Shown: piece after piece, positions 24,370 to 33,127 of the stretch
How positions within the stretch are numbered: the first letter of the stretch is position 1
How the letters are laid out: each line of letters starts with the position of its first letter
Assembly: GCA_965183885.1 (NCBI GenBank)
Contig: OZ238992.1
Span: 1,364,001 to 1,428,000 of the forward strand
Length of the DNA stretch: 64,000 bases
DNA from: UWMA-0277 sp965183885
Lineage (GTDB): Bacteria; Bacteroidota; Bacteroidia; Flavobacteriales; BACL11
Direction: 5' to 3'
The notes under the pieces: generated by a model
Database searches by the model: none
Told to the model about the DNA's origin: nothing
The model's input: the letters and a program-made list of their open reading frames with translations, nothing else
Program-made: the position numbers and the translations under genes

Positions 24370-25113
24370 TTATTTTATCAGTGCTGATTTTGTAAATATG
24401 TGGGGAGGTATTTTATTATTAAAACTAATATCGGTAATAATAAAATCTGTTCCTTTCCCTGTTTTAAGCATGTCTTTATAATTCATTTTTGTAGGAAACC
24501 ATCTCCCTTGTATTTGTTTTATATCACTAAGGGTTGTTCGTTTTAGGAGTTGTCCGCTTTTTGCAAATAACTCTTCTTTTAAAGGGACATATCGCTCCTG
24601 ATCAACCCACATTATTCTTTTATAATAGGCAACATCATTTACTTTGGCAATTAGTTCTAACTTCCAACATGTTCTATTGTCAAAGGTTTCAGTAGCTATA
24701 ATAGTAATGGTGTATAGGTCTGTTAACTCTCTGTTCTCCATCATGTCTTCATAAGAGAGATCCGATCCCATAACAGATTGGCGTAACATATGTCCTGATA
24801 ATTGTATGGTTCTATCAGTATGAGGAGAGTAAATCCATAATTTTTCTCCAAGCTTTAACATCTTCACACCTTTTTCTCTTGCTGGAGCAAGGTACTCGGT
24901 AAATGATTTTTCATTTCCTTCAGAATATCCTTTTGATACTATTGTTCTGGTTTTTCTTTTTCCATAAATAATCATTTCAGATGAGGTGATTCTATTCTCT
25001 GAGCTCATATTTTGTTCTACTCTTTCTATCACATCTTTTGCAGTAGGGTTTTGTGATTTTAATGGAGTAAAACTAATTAGGCTTAGGACTGTTGCTGTAA
25101 TTAAGTGTTTCAT
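24370..25113 (-). CDS. LolA-like outer-membrane lipoprotein-sorting protein (ABC module)
   Basis: This is a protein of about 247 residues. ATG 25113 is preferred because it opens into a signal peptide (MKHLITATVLSLISFTPLKS) and avoids overlap with the permease; ATG 25137 is possible. After the signal comes AKDVIERVEQNMSSENRITSSEM, then MLKLGEKLWIYSPHTDRTIQL and SVMGSDLSYEDMMENREL, the same signature as the RND-module protein at 17475. It is the last gene of the ABC operon and probably shuttles the exported lipid or lipoprotein-like substrate through the periplasm. Confidence 0.78.
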   Translation of the reverse strand: MKHLITATVLSLISFTPLKSQNPTAKDVIERVEQNMSSENRITSSEMIIYGKRKTRTIVSKGYSEGNEKSFTEYLAPAREKGVKMLKLGEKLWIYSPHTDRTIQLSGHMLRQSVMGSDLSYEDMMENRELTDLYTITIIATETFDNRTCWKLELIAKVNDVAYYKRIMWVDQERYVPLKEELFAKSGQLLKRTTLSDIKQIQGRWFPTKMNYKDMLKTGKGTDFIITDISFNNKIPPHIFTKSALIK

Positions 25114-25126
25114 TTTATTATTGATA

Positions 25127-26401
25127 TTATACTTCAAGTTCTTTAAATAAGTTAGCAGTTTCTCTTTTATAAATTCCTATTCCTGATAACATAGTTCCAA
25201 ACACCATAGCTAGTAAGCCAGGGATAAAGCCAATATAAAATAGCTCGGCTGTAATTTTTGATCTTATTATAGAGGGCATAATAATAGATGAGTTTTGTAA
25301 ATAGCTACTGATGTCAATACCTACAACTTGCATATAATACGAAAAACCTAAAGCTAATAATGTTCCTAATATTGAACCTATAATCCCGATGATAATAGAC
25401 TCGAGAACTAAGTTGCTGTAAATTTGACCTTTTGATTCCCCTAGGGCTAATCGTATGCCAAATTCTTTATATCTTCTTAAGCCTCCTAAAAGTCCTACAT
25501 TCCATAGTACAATGGACATAATAAGAATAAAAACAATGATAAATATACCAGACATTGTTTCTCCATAATCAATAATGCTTGCTAAATTGTTCTGATGTTT
25601 TAGTGGTGTCATTACAGGAGCAAATTCATCATTGCTATTTATATACTTATGATTAAATTCATTACTCACGAGTTCAGCTAACTCATTATTATAAACATTA
25701 CTATTAAAGAAACCTAATAGCTCTCCAGTGCCATCTTCCATATCCAACATCTCTTGAGCATCTGTAATGTCAACAAGTACAGCTCCTTTGTCCATTGGAG
25801 GGATTCCAAAGCTAATTGTTCCTGCTATAATAAAGGATTTAAATGTCATACTTCCTTCCATAGTAGTGCCAAAATATGTAAAGGTATCTCCAATATTAAT
25901 GTTTAGTTTTTCTGCAAAGGAATGCCCTATTATTGCTTCTCCTTTTTTATTTGGAATGTGCCCGCTAATCAAAGCATTATTTAGGTTCATCCTTTTTATT
26001 TCCCTGCTGTTTTCTGATAATAAATCAAGAGCTATTCCTGCTGCAGGTCCTTGAGCTTTTGTATTTCCAATGCTATCAGGCACATCTATAAGTCCACCAA
26101 ATTTAGTTCGGCTATACCAGTCAATATCTGGGTAAGTAGTTTTAAGTTCTTGCTTTAGCTTACTCACTTCAAGCAGACATAAATCATTAGGTATTTGCTC
26201 TTTATTTTCAGCATAAGCACGACTCATCAATTTAATATGTCCTGTTTCAAAACGGGCATTCTGATCAATCATATCGCCAAAAGCTCCTTTTATATAAGCA
26301 CTTAATGCAACGGTAAGAAATACACCAATTGTAATAATGATAATAGGAAGCGTACTTCTGCTACGGTCTCTTAGGATTCCATTTATTAAGAATTTAATCA
26401 T
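25127..26401 (-). CDS. FtsX/LolE-like ABC permease 2
   Basis: This 424-residue permease has the MacB/FtsX plan: an N-terminal membrane helix, a periplasmic domain (~40-270), and three C-terminal helices (GIFIIVFILIMSIVLWNVGLL, IIGIIGSILGTLLALGFSYYM, LFYIGFIPGLLAMVFGTM). RYKEFGIRLALGESKGQIY is the coupling segment to the ATPase. Its start overlaps the previous permease stop by 4 bp. It is likely to form a heterodimer with it, as LolC and LolE do. Confidence 0.87.
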   Translation of the reverse strand: MIKFLINGILRDRSRSTLPIIIITIGVFLTVALSAYIKGAFGDMIDQNARFETGHIKLMSRAYAENKEQIPNDLCLLEVSKLKQELKTTYPDIDWYSRTKFGGLIDVPDSIGNTKAQGPAAGIALDLLSENSREIKRMNLNNALISGHIPNKKGEAIIGHSFAEKLNINIGDTFTYFGTTMEGSMTFKSFIIAGTISFGIPPMDKGAVLVDITDAQEMLDMEDGTGELLGFFNSNVYNNELAELVSNEFNHKYINSNDEFAPVMTPLKHQNNLASIIDYGETMSGIFIIVFILIMSIVLWNVGLLGGLRRYKEFGIRLALGESKGQIYSNLVLESIIIGIIGSILGTLLALGFSYYMQVVGIDISSYLQNSSIIMPSIIRSKITAELFYIGFIPGLLAMVFGTMLSGIGIYKRETANLFKELEV

Positions 26402-27552
26402 TGTAATTTTCCTTTAAGTGCTGCTATTGGGTCCATTTTTGCAATTTTACGAGAAGGTAAAAAACTTACAATAGTTGCAGAAGCTACAACTAGAAATATG
26501 GTTCCTAATATTAGTTTTAATCCAAAAACAGGAAAGATTTGTTCAGCTATTGAAATCCCCATATCCTGTTGTCCTTCTGGCATTGCCATTCCGTATTTTG
26601 CAAGGTAAGCAAATAAGGGGATCCCATATGCACTTCCAACGAGCATGGCTAAGATGCTATAAGTAGCACCTTCTACAGTAAATAAACCTACTACTTGCCA
26701 GCGCGTCATACCAAGGGCAATGTAAGTTCCTATTTCTTTCTGTCGCCTAAAAATAGAAAGTACTTGAGTGTCAAATATTGCTAGTAAAGCTATTGCTAAG
26801 AGTAGAACATATAAAATAGCAGAACTAATTTTTTTAGTACTGATAATATCATCTAGTGTTTTTGAGAGCTCTTTTTGGGTTTTAAAATTCCAACCTTGAG
26901 TAGCATTATGTGTATAGTTTTCATTTGCAACAAATAGTGTAGCATGATTCTTTAAACCTGTTATCTTCCACATCTTGTCTAATGATATCCATATCTGCCC
27001 GTCATCAACTGTAGGGACATTATTGTTAAATATTTCAACTATAGTAATGTTACTAGCATCAAAGGTTCCATTTTTATCTCTCCATCTTAATAGTACTTCA
27101 TCTCCTTTTTCTAGCTTGGCTGTTTCTGCCATTCTTGTTCCGATAACTGCAGGAAAGTTAGTCTTACTTTCTTTTAAGGCATTGCTTGGTATTAGTAAGG
27201 TTTGCTGTTCTTGTTTAATTCCTTTTAGGCTTACAGTAAGCATTCTTCCATTAGGGTATATTGATGCTTGTTGTATAAGAATAGGGGTAAGGTCTTTTGT
27301 GTTTTTGGGTATTAAATCATGACCTTCTTGTAATGAAAAAGGGTCGAAAGGATCGTATTTGTTATTAAGTAAGTGTCCTGTTCCGTATTCCCATGATATT
27401 GTATCGTTTTTTGCTTGTTGATTCCAGCCATCCATAAAGCCGTTTAAGAAAATAATCAATACAAAAGCAAATGAAAGTACTATAGCATTAAGCCAAGTTC
27501 TTATTCCAGCACCAATAAGGTTGCGGTATGCTAGTTGTAATGCTAATTTCAT
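26398..27552 (-). CDS. FtsX/LolC-like ABC permease 1
   Basis: This 384-residue permease shares the plan of its neighbour: first helix FAFVLIIFLNGFMDGW, periplasmic domain, and three helices around ILYVLLLAIALLAIFDTQVL, FTVEGATYSILAMLVGSAYG and GLKLILGTIFLVVASATIVSFLP. RRQKEIGTYIALGMTRWQV is the ATPase-coupling region. It overlaps both neighbours by 4 bp (ATGA), so the ATPase and two permeases are made together. Confidence 0.87.
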   Translation of the reverse strand: MKLALQLAYRNLIGAGIRTWLNAIVLSFAFVLIIFLNGFMDGWNQQAKNDTISWEYGTGHLLNNKYDPFDPFSLQEGHDLIPKNTKDLTPILIQQASIYPNGRMLTVSLKGIKQEQQTLLIPSNALKESKTNFPAVIGTRMAETAKLEKGDEVLLRWRDKNGTFDASNITIVEIFNNNVPTVDDGQIWISLDKMWKITGLKNHATLFVANENYTHNATQGWNFKTQKELSKTLDDIISTKKISSAILYVLLLAIALLAIFDTQVLSIFRRQKEIGTYIALGMTRWQVVGLFTVEGATYSILAMLVGSAYGIPLFAYLAKYGMAMPEGQQDMGISIAEQIFPVFGLKLILGTIFLVVASATIVSFLPSRKIAKMDPIAALKGKLQ

Positions 27553-28262
27553 TTTGTGTGGTTATTTAATTTGATGATTTCATCTTGCTCTACATATCCG
27601 TCTCTTAAATGAATAATACGTTCTAAATAGCCCATTACTTTTTCATCATGGGTTGAAAATAGAAAAGTGGTGTCTAGCTCTCTATTTAGTTTTTGCATCA
27701 TTTTTAATACGATATGAGCATTCTCGGCATCTAAGTTTGCAGTTGGTTCATCTGCTAATAATATTTGTGGTTTTTTTACCATTGCTCTGGCTATAGCTAC
27801 TCTTTGTCCTTCTCCTCCTGATAGCTTGTCGGGCTTTTTACTTGCCATATTTGCTAGTCCTACCCAGTCTAAAGCTTCCATTACCATTTTCTTTCTTTCG
27901 CTAGCAGTATAATTTTGTAATAAGAGTGCAAATTCTACATTTTCATAAACACTATAAACAGGAAGTAAATTATATACCTGAAAGATAAACCCGATATGCT
28001 TATTACGTAGTAGCGCTGATTCTTTATGAGATAATGCTGCGATATCTTTATTCATTACCATAGCCTTTCCTTCCGAGGGGCTATCTAAGGATCCAATAAT
28101 ATTAAGCAATGTTGTTTTTCCTGATCCACTAGGACCTACAAATCCTGAAAACTCTCCTTTATAAAAATCAAGGTTGATGTTTTTTAATGCCGTAAATTCA
28201 CCATCACCTACTTTAAAACGCTTGCTTAAATTCTTAATTGATATTATCGTTTCTTTATTCAT
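27549..28262 (-). CDS. LolD/MacB-like ABC ATPase
   Basis: This 237-residue ATPase starts at ATG 28262; an earlier ATG at 28289 would overlap the barrel gene. Walker A is GPSGSGKTTLL, the signature LSGGEGQRVAIARA, Walker B ILLADEPTANLD, and the switch His lies in STHDEKV. It is typical of the LolCDE/MacB class that pulls substrates out of the inner membrane into the periplasm. The operon also contains two FtsX-like permeases and a LolA-like carrier. Confidence 0.92.
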   Translation of the reverse strand: MNKETIISIKNLSKRFKVGDGEFTALKNINLDFYKGEFSGFVGPSGSGKTTLLNIIGSLDSPSEGKAMVMNKDIAALSHKESALLRNKHIGFIFQVYNLLPVYSVYENVEFALLLQNYTASERKKMVMEALDWVGLANMASKKPDKLSGGEGQRVAIARAMVKKPQILLADEPTANLDAENAHIVLKMMQKLNRELDTTFLFSTHDEKVMGYLERIIHLRDGYVEQDEIIKLNNHTK

Positions 28263-28272
28263 AGTTGTTGTT

Positions 28273-29394
28273 TTAATGATTATAAACAAACATTAGTCGT
28301 ATTCCAGAGTTTGTAAAGTTATTAAATTGCTCGTTTACTGCTGCTTCATTGTTAGCTGATGGTGTGTAATAGCCCATTATATAGGCAGTCAGATACTTAA
28401 AATGATGCTCATAGTTTAGGAAAAATGCAGTGTTATTTTGTTCCCAGTTTTGATAAGCGATAGTACTTATATTATCAAAAATACTTAAAGGATATGATAC
28501 GGTTAAGGCACTTGTATTTGTTTTGTTCTCAAAGTTGAATTGTTCTTGATTATAACTACTTATGAGGTGCTCTCCTATAATTCTTAATCCATTTCCAATT
28601 CCGAAAGTATAGTCGCTACCAATATTTATTAGGGTTTGGTTTGTTAAGTTTCCTATATTTTTTGATTTATAACTGTGAGAAGCTTCAATCCAAAATCCTA
28701 CTTTTAAATCCCATTTTCCATCAAAACCTATTTTATGTTCTTTTACATTAGTGCTATTGTCAATAATAGGGGTATTTATAGCTCTATGATGATAAGAAAG
28801 AGCAAGCTCTCCTTTTGGTGTTGGATATTGAATTCTTCCTCCTAGTTCTGGTATTTCTTTTTTGCTTTGGAAAGTATCGAATCCTCTTTGTTCGGTATTC
28901 CCATACAAGCCCCAAAGCCAAATGTTAGCATTGTTTAGTAGGTAATATCTTCCTAAAACGCCATATACCCCATTAGTTATTTGTAATGGGTCACGGAAGT
29001 CAATTTGGTTAAGCCATTGTAATGGACGAAGCAATGAAGCTGAGCCAAAATCAATTTTTTGTAATCCAACTCTTATCTCATATTGTTCTGAAGAGTATCT
29101 TCCTGAAAGACGATAAGGGTTAAGTGATTTTTGTGTTGTAAGACTATCGAATAAATTAAATTGATTAGTTAAAGTAGTATTTGCTTCAGCCTTAAAATCG
29201 AAGAAAATATTGGTAGTAACAGGGATTTTATATGCTAGCTTTCCTATATATCTATTGCCATTAAAATAGTTTAAGTCATCAGTAAAATTATTACTGATAA
29301 TTGCAGTTGCTTGTCCGTTGAATTGCAGCTTTTCTTGTGCTAAGCTCCCGAGACTAAAAGCAATACTTAATATTAAAAGCCCTATCTTTTTCAT
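28273..29394 (-). CDS. Outer-membrane barrel of ABC module
   Basis: This 373-residue protein has a signal peptide (LLILSIAFSLGSLAQ) and many beta strands: KLQFNGQATAIISNNFTDDL, YEIRVGLQKIDFGSASLLRPLQW, GNGLRIIGEHLISSYNQ. GLQKIDFGSA resembles the KQQIIWGQADG position of the DUF1302 barrel at 15941, suggesting a distant relationship. It is the first gene of the operon and likely accepts the substrate delivered by the LolA-like protein. The family was not named with certainty. Confidence 0.7.
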   Translation of the reverse strand: MKKIGLLILSIAFSLGSLAQEKLQFNGQATAIISNNFTDDLNYFNGNRYIGKLAYKIPVTTNIFFDFKAEANTTLTNQFNLFDSLTTQKSLNPYRLSGRYSSEQYEIRVGLQKIDFGSASLLRPLQWLNQIDFRDPLQITNGVYGVLGRYYLLNNANIWLWGLYGNTEQRGFDTFQSKKEIPELGGRIQYPTPKGELALSYHHRAINTPIIDNSTNVKEHKIGFDGKWDLKVGFWIEASHSYKSKNIGNLTNQTLINIGSDYTFGIGNGLRIIGEHLISSYNQEQFNFENKTNTSALTVSYPLSIFDNISTIAYQNWEQNNTAFFLNYEHHFKYLTAYIMGYYTPSANNEAAVNEQFNNFTNSGIRLMFVYNH

Positions 29395-29486
29395 GATATA
29401 TTTTGCTTGATACTATATACTCTCAAAAATACAAAAAAACCTATTTATTTAATGCTTTTTTATAAGGATTTTACTCCTGTATTTTG

Positions 29487-29816
29487 TTAAAATAATAGTG
29501 CAAAATTACAATCAACATAGTCTGTTAGCATATGGAATAAAAGTCCTACAGCAATTACCCTACTTTTAGGGAATGCAAGTAAAAGAAAATAAAAGCCAAT
29601 AGCATAATAGCTATGTAAAGGATGAAAGCCTATGCTGCAACGGTTGGGGTCAAAAATAGGATTAGCAAGTAGGTGATCCAAATCTACAAGCATAGTAGCT
29701 AACATAATTAGGTAGGCCTTTTTCCATTTATGCTTAAAGAATACCCAAGCAATGAGTATAGGAAATATAAGGTGTAAGCTATAATGAATAAGAAATTGCA
29801 ACATAGATATTAGCAT
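29487..29816 (-). CDS. DUF6122-like small membrane protein
   Basis: This 109-residue protein has four hydrophobic helices. It includes HYSLHLIFPILIAWVFF, MLATMLVDLDHLLANPIFDPNRCSIGFHPLHS and LLFHMLTDYVDCNF. The conserved H, D, DH and HPLHS pattern resembles metal-dependent membrane hydrolases (YdjM-like), and the whole matches DUF6122. A second ATG at 29804 gives a slightly shorter protein. It stands alone. Enzyme activity is not shown. Confidence 0.65.
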   Translation of the reverse strand: MLISMLQFLIHYSLHLIFPILIAWVFFKHKWKKAYLIMLATMLVDLDHLLANPIFDPNRCSIGFHPLHSYYAIGFYFLLLAFPKSRVIAVGLLFHMLTDYVDCNFALLF

Positions 29817-29917
29817 TTATAAAGCTTCAAAAGTACTAAATTGGATTGCTTTATCGTTTCATTTTTTCTTATTCCATTTTAAAGTCTAAAATTGCGTATT
29901 GCTATTATTCGTATTTG

Positions 29918-29925
29918 TAGTTTTG
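29918..29925 (+). promoter_or_regulatory. Candidate -7 element (TAGTTTTG)
   Basis: TAGTTTTG fits TAnnTTTG and lies 28 bp before the ABC exporter start. TTG triplets occur upstream but not at the best spacing. Confidence 0.35.
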
Positions 29926-29953
29926 TACTTTAAGTAATAAACCAAAATATATT

Positions 29954-31690
29954 ATGAGTAAACAGAGAGTAACCGTAGTTCAAGCCTTTAGAGAATTTAT
30001 ATGGCCACGAAAAGGAATTGTATTTGTAGGTTTAATCCTTATTGTAATTAGTAGGCTTGCTTCTTTGGTACTGCCATTAAAGAGTAAAGAATTATTGGAT
30101 GAAATTATCCCTAATAACGATATGGATGCTTTAATTAATATGGTGCTCCTTGTTTCTGGAGCTATTTTAGTTCAGGCTTTAACTTCATTTGCTTTAACCA
30201 GATTGCTAAGTGTTGAAGCTCAGTTGTTAATTTCAAAACTAAGAGCTAAAGTTCAAAAGCAAGTGCTTTCTCTTCCTATTTCTTATTTTGATAATAATAA
30301 ATCAGGTGCTTTGGTATCTAGGATTATGAGTGATGTTGAGGGGGTAAGAAACCTTGTAGGTACAGGATTAGTACAATTATTTGGAGGGACTATTACTGCT
30401 GTCATTTCTTTATTCTTATTAATTGATATTAGTGGTAAAATGACATTGTTTGTTCTTGCTCCTGTATTGTTATTTGCTGTAATTGCATTAAAGGCATTTG
30501 GTTATATTCGTCCTATTTTTAGGAAAAGAGGAGTGATAAATGCTGAGGTTACAGGTAGGCTAACAGAAACATTGAATGGGGTTAGAGTAATTAAAGGATT
30601 TAATGCCGAGGCCCAGGAGAATATAAGTTTTGAAAAAGGGGTTGATCGTTTATTCCAAAATGTGAAAAAGAGTTTGACAGCAACAGCAATCATGACCAGT
30701 TCATCAGCCTTTCTTTTAGGGTTGGCTTCTGTTGGTATTATGGGAATTGGAGGAGCTATGATTATTGATGGGACTTTAACTACTGGTGATTTCTTGTCCT
30801 TTACTTTATTACTTGGTTTTATGATTGCTCCTATTGTGCAGATGAGTAATATTGGAAGTCAGCTTACAGAGGCTTTTGCAGGTTTGGATAGAACAGAAGA
30901 GATAATGAATATGCAATCGGAAGCTACTGCTACTGAACGTACAATTCAACTAAAAACAATTGAGGGTGATGTAGCATTTAAGAATGTTTCTTTCTCTTAT
31001 GAAGAAGGCAAAGAGGTAGTGCATGATATTAGTTTTGAAGCTAAGAGTGGCTCAGTAACTGCTTTGGTGGGTTCTTCAGGTTCGGGTAAATCAACACTTG
31101 CTTCATTAGTGGCTAGTTTTATAAACCCTGATTCTGGACTCATAACTATTGATGGAAATGACATTTCTAAGGTAAGTTTAAATTCTTTTAGAAGCCAGTT
31201 AGGAGTAGTATTGCAAGATGACTTTTTATTTGAAGGAACAATACGAGAGAATATTCTTTTTCCAAGGCCTAATGCAAGTGAAGAACAATTACTAGCGGCT
31301 GTTAATGCAGCTTATGTTAATGAGTTTACGGATAGATTTGATGATGGCTTAGATACCTTAATTGGAGAAAGAGGCGTAAAGCTTTCAGGGGGGCAGCGAC
31401 AAAGAATAGCAATTGCTAGGGCAGTACTGGCTAATCCTCGTATTTTAATTTTAGATGAAGCAACATCTAACTTGGATACTGAAAGTGAAGCTTTAATTCA
31501 AAAGAGTTTGGCTGAATTAATGAAAGGGAGAACAACCTTTGTTATTGCACATAGGTTAAGTACTATTAGGCAAGCAAATCAAATATTGGTTATTGAACAT
31601 GGTGAGATTGCTGAGCAAGGAAACCATGATGAACTAATAGCAAGTAAAGGAAGATATTTTGAGCTATTTACTTACCAAAGTAGAATATAA
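29954..31690 (+). CDS. MsbA-type ABC exporter (fused permease and ATPase)
   Basis: This 578-residue half-transporter has six membrane helices in residues ~20-300, with SLPISYFDNNKSGALVSRIMSDV and GRLTETLNGVRVIKGFNAEA as the coupling regions. The ATPase half carries Walker A GSSGSGKST, signature LSGGQRQRIAIARA, Walker B ILILDEATSNLD and the switch in VIAHRLSTI. It works as a homodimer. MsbA-type proteins flip lipid A or export drugs; which one applies here cannot be told. It is followed by the VIT-family gene 51 bp later on the same strand. Confidence 0.92.
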   Translation: MSKQRVTVVQAFREFIWPRKGIVFVGLILIVISRLASLVLPLKSKELLDEIIPNNDMDALINMVLLVSGAILVQALTSFALTRLLSVEAQLLISKLRAKVQKQVLSLPISYFDNNKSGALVSRIMSDVEGVRNLVGTGLVQLFGGTITAVISLFLLIDISGKMTLFVLAPVLLFAVIALKAFGYIRPIFRKRGVINAEVTGRLTETLNGVRVIKGFNAEAQENISFEKGVDRLFQNVKKSLTATAIMTSSSAFLLGLASVGIMGIGGAMIIDGTLTTGDFLSFTLLLGFMIAPIVQMSNIGSQLTEAFAGLDRTEEIMNMQSEATATERTIQLKTIEGDVAFKNVSFSYEEGKEVVHDISFEAKSGSVTALVGSSGSGKSTLASLVASFINPDSGLITIDGNDISKVSLNSFRSQLGVVLQDDFLFEGTIRENILFPRPNASEEQLLAAVNAAYVNEFTDRFDDGLDTLIGERGVKLSGGQRQRIAIARAVLANPRILILDEATSNLDTESEALIQKSLAELMKGRTTFVIAHRLSTIRQANQILVIEHGEIAEQGNHDELIASKGRYFELFTYQSRI

Positions 31691-31741
31691 ATTGCTTACG
31701 TATTTTTTATAAATTTGAAGGGTTAAATAATACTATTAACT

Positions 31742-32446
31742 ATGACTGATGAAGATGAAGACAAATTAGTAAAGCATTATATTACCAGAAGCAATTGGTT
31801 AAGAGCTGCTGTTTTAGGTGCAAATGATGGAATACTCTCCACAGCAAGTATAGCAATTGGGGTTGCAGCAGCAAGTGATGTTAGGGAGCCAATTGTATTG
31901 GCAACATTAGCAGGATTAGTTGCAGGAGCTTTATCAATGGCAGCAGGAGAGTATGTGTCGGTAAGTTCACAAACGGATATCGAAAAAGCAGATATTGAGC
32001 GTGAGAAAAAGGAATTAGAAGAAATTCCGGAAATTGAACTTAGGGAACTTGCTAAAATTTATGAGCAAAGAGGTTTGAAAAAAGAGACTGCTTTGGAAGT
32101 TGCTCAGCAGCTTACGGCACACAATGCTTTAGAAGCTCATGTAAGAGATGAATTGGGTATAAATGAAATGAATGAGGCAAATCCATTACAGGCTGCTTTT
32201 GCTTCAGGAGCAGCATTTACTTTTGGTGGTGCTTTACCCTTTCTTATTGCAGTGTTCTTACCAGTATCGGAGATGGTTTATTATCAATATGGAAGTGCTA
32301 TTTTATTCTTAGCACTATTAGGAGCCTTGGCAGCAAAAACTGGAGGCTCAAGTATTAAAGATGCAGTAATAAGAATTACCTTTTGGGGAACTATAGCCAT
32401 GGGGCTTACTGCCTTAGTAGGATATTTCTTTGGAGTGAATGTTTAG
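31742..32446 (+). CDS. VIT1/CCC1-family transporter
   Basis: This 234-residue membrane protein has the family start NWLRAAVLGANDGILSTASIAIGVAAAS and five helices. LSMAAGEYVSVSSQTDIEKADIEREKKELE forms the loop and charged helical metal-binding domain typical of VIT transporters. The last helices are FTFGGALPFLIAVF and TFWGTIAMGLTALVGYFFG. Relatives move iron or manganese out of the cytosol. Start and length are normal. Confidence 0.9.
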   Translation: MTDEDEDKLVKHYITRSNWLRAAVLGANDGILSTASIAIGVAAASDVREPIVLATLAGLVAGALSMAAGEYVSVSSQTDIEKADIEREKKELEEIPEIELRELAKIYEQRGLKKETALEVAQQLTAHNALEAHVRDELGINEMNEANPLQAAFASGAAFTFGGALPFLIAVFLPVSEMVYYQYGSAILFLALLGALAAKTGGSSIKDAVIRITFWGTIAMGLTALVGYFFGVNV

Positions 32447-32458
32447 GGTTTAACCTTT

Positions 32459-33040
32459 TTATTTCTCCATTTCAACAACCCATATCCCTCTTAGCTCATT
32501 TGCAGCATAACCTGTAGCCTTGTCTTCTGGGTAAAGGGTAGTGATTTTATTTAGGGTCTGTGTTGTAATATCTTCGGTAATTGTTCCGTGGCATTGTAAG
32601 CACATTGCATTTGTTACAATAGGATAATATCCTGTTGCTTTATCATCAGTTTCTATTAACTTAGGGCTTGCCTTTCCATCTTTTGCTAATTGGTTTTTAG
32701 CCTGATTTATGTAAGCTAACTCTTCTTTATTACATGCGTTATCTGGGTTTCGGTTTTTATCAGAAACTCTTTTTACTGTAGCGTTTAAAGCTATAGCCAT
32801 ACTATCAGTTAATGCTATAGCTCTTTCATTACATAAAGTTACAGCTGCTTCTGTTCCATCTTTTTGTATTGTTGTAATAAGATTTTTCCCTAAAGTGCCT
32901 TTTGTTGTTAGTACAATCGTTAAACCTTCTTTTAGGTAGTCCTTAGTATTAGTACTTGTTTCTACTTTAGTATCTTGGTTGCAAATGCTATATGCAATGG
33001 CAAGTAAAATAACTATTCCTAAGTATAAATATTTTTTCAT
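32459..33040 (-). CDS. DUF3365 haem-binding protein
   Basis: This 193-residue protein has an N-terminal signal/anchor (MKKYLYLGIVILLAIAYSIC), and then the DUF3365 (Tll0287-like) domain: VTLCNERAIALTDSMA, ATVKRVSDKNRNPDNACN, and the haem site AMCLQCHG near residue 148. Members bind haem c and may sense redox or gas. Cys20 after the hydrophobic stretch could be lipidated. It is convergent with the VIT gene. Confidence 0.8.
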   Translation of the reverse strand: MKKYLYLGIVILLAIAYSICNQDTKVETSTNTKDYLKEGLTIVLTTKGTLGKNLITTIQKDGTEAAVTLCNERAIALTDSMAIALNATVKRVSDKNRNPDNACNKEELAYINQAKNQLAKDGKASPKLIETDDKATGYYPIVTNAMCLQCHGTITEDITTQTLNKITTLYPEDKATGYAANELRGIWVVEMEK

Positions 33041-33127
33041 GATGTGGTAGTTTTTATTTTAGGGTAAAAATAGGTTTTGAAATTTTGATAAAGCATAAAT
33101 GCTTTAGTTTTCTTATAACTAGTAGGC

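Noticed and set aside
17475..25113. Calling either LolA-like gene the housekeeping lolA
   Set aside because: Both belong to the outer-membrane lipoprotein-sorting family with the MGSDxxYEDM motif and lie in export operons, not in a typical lolA context.
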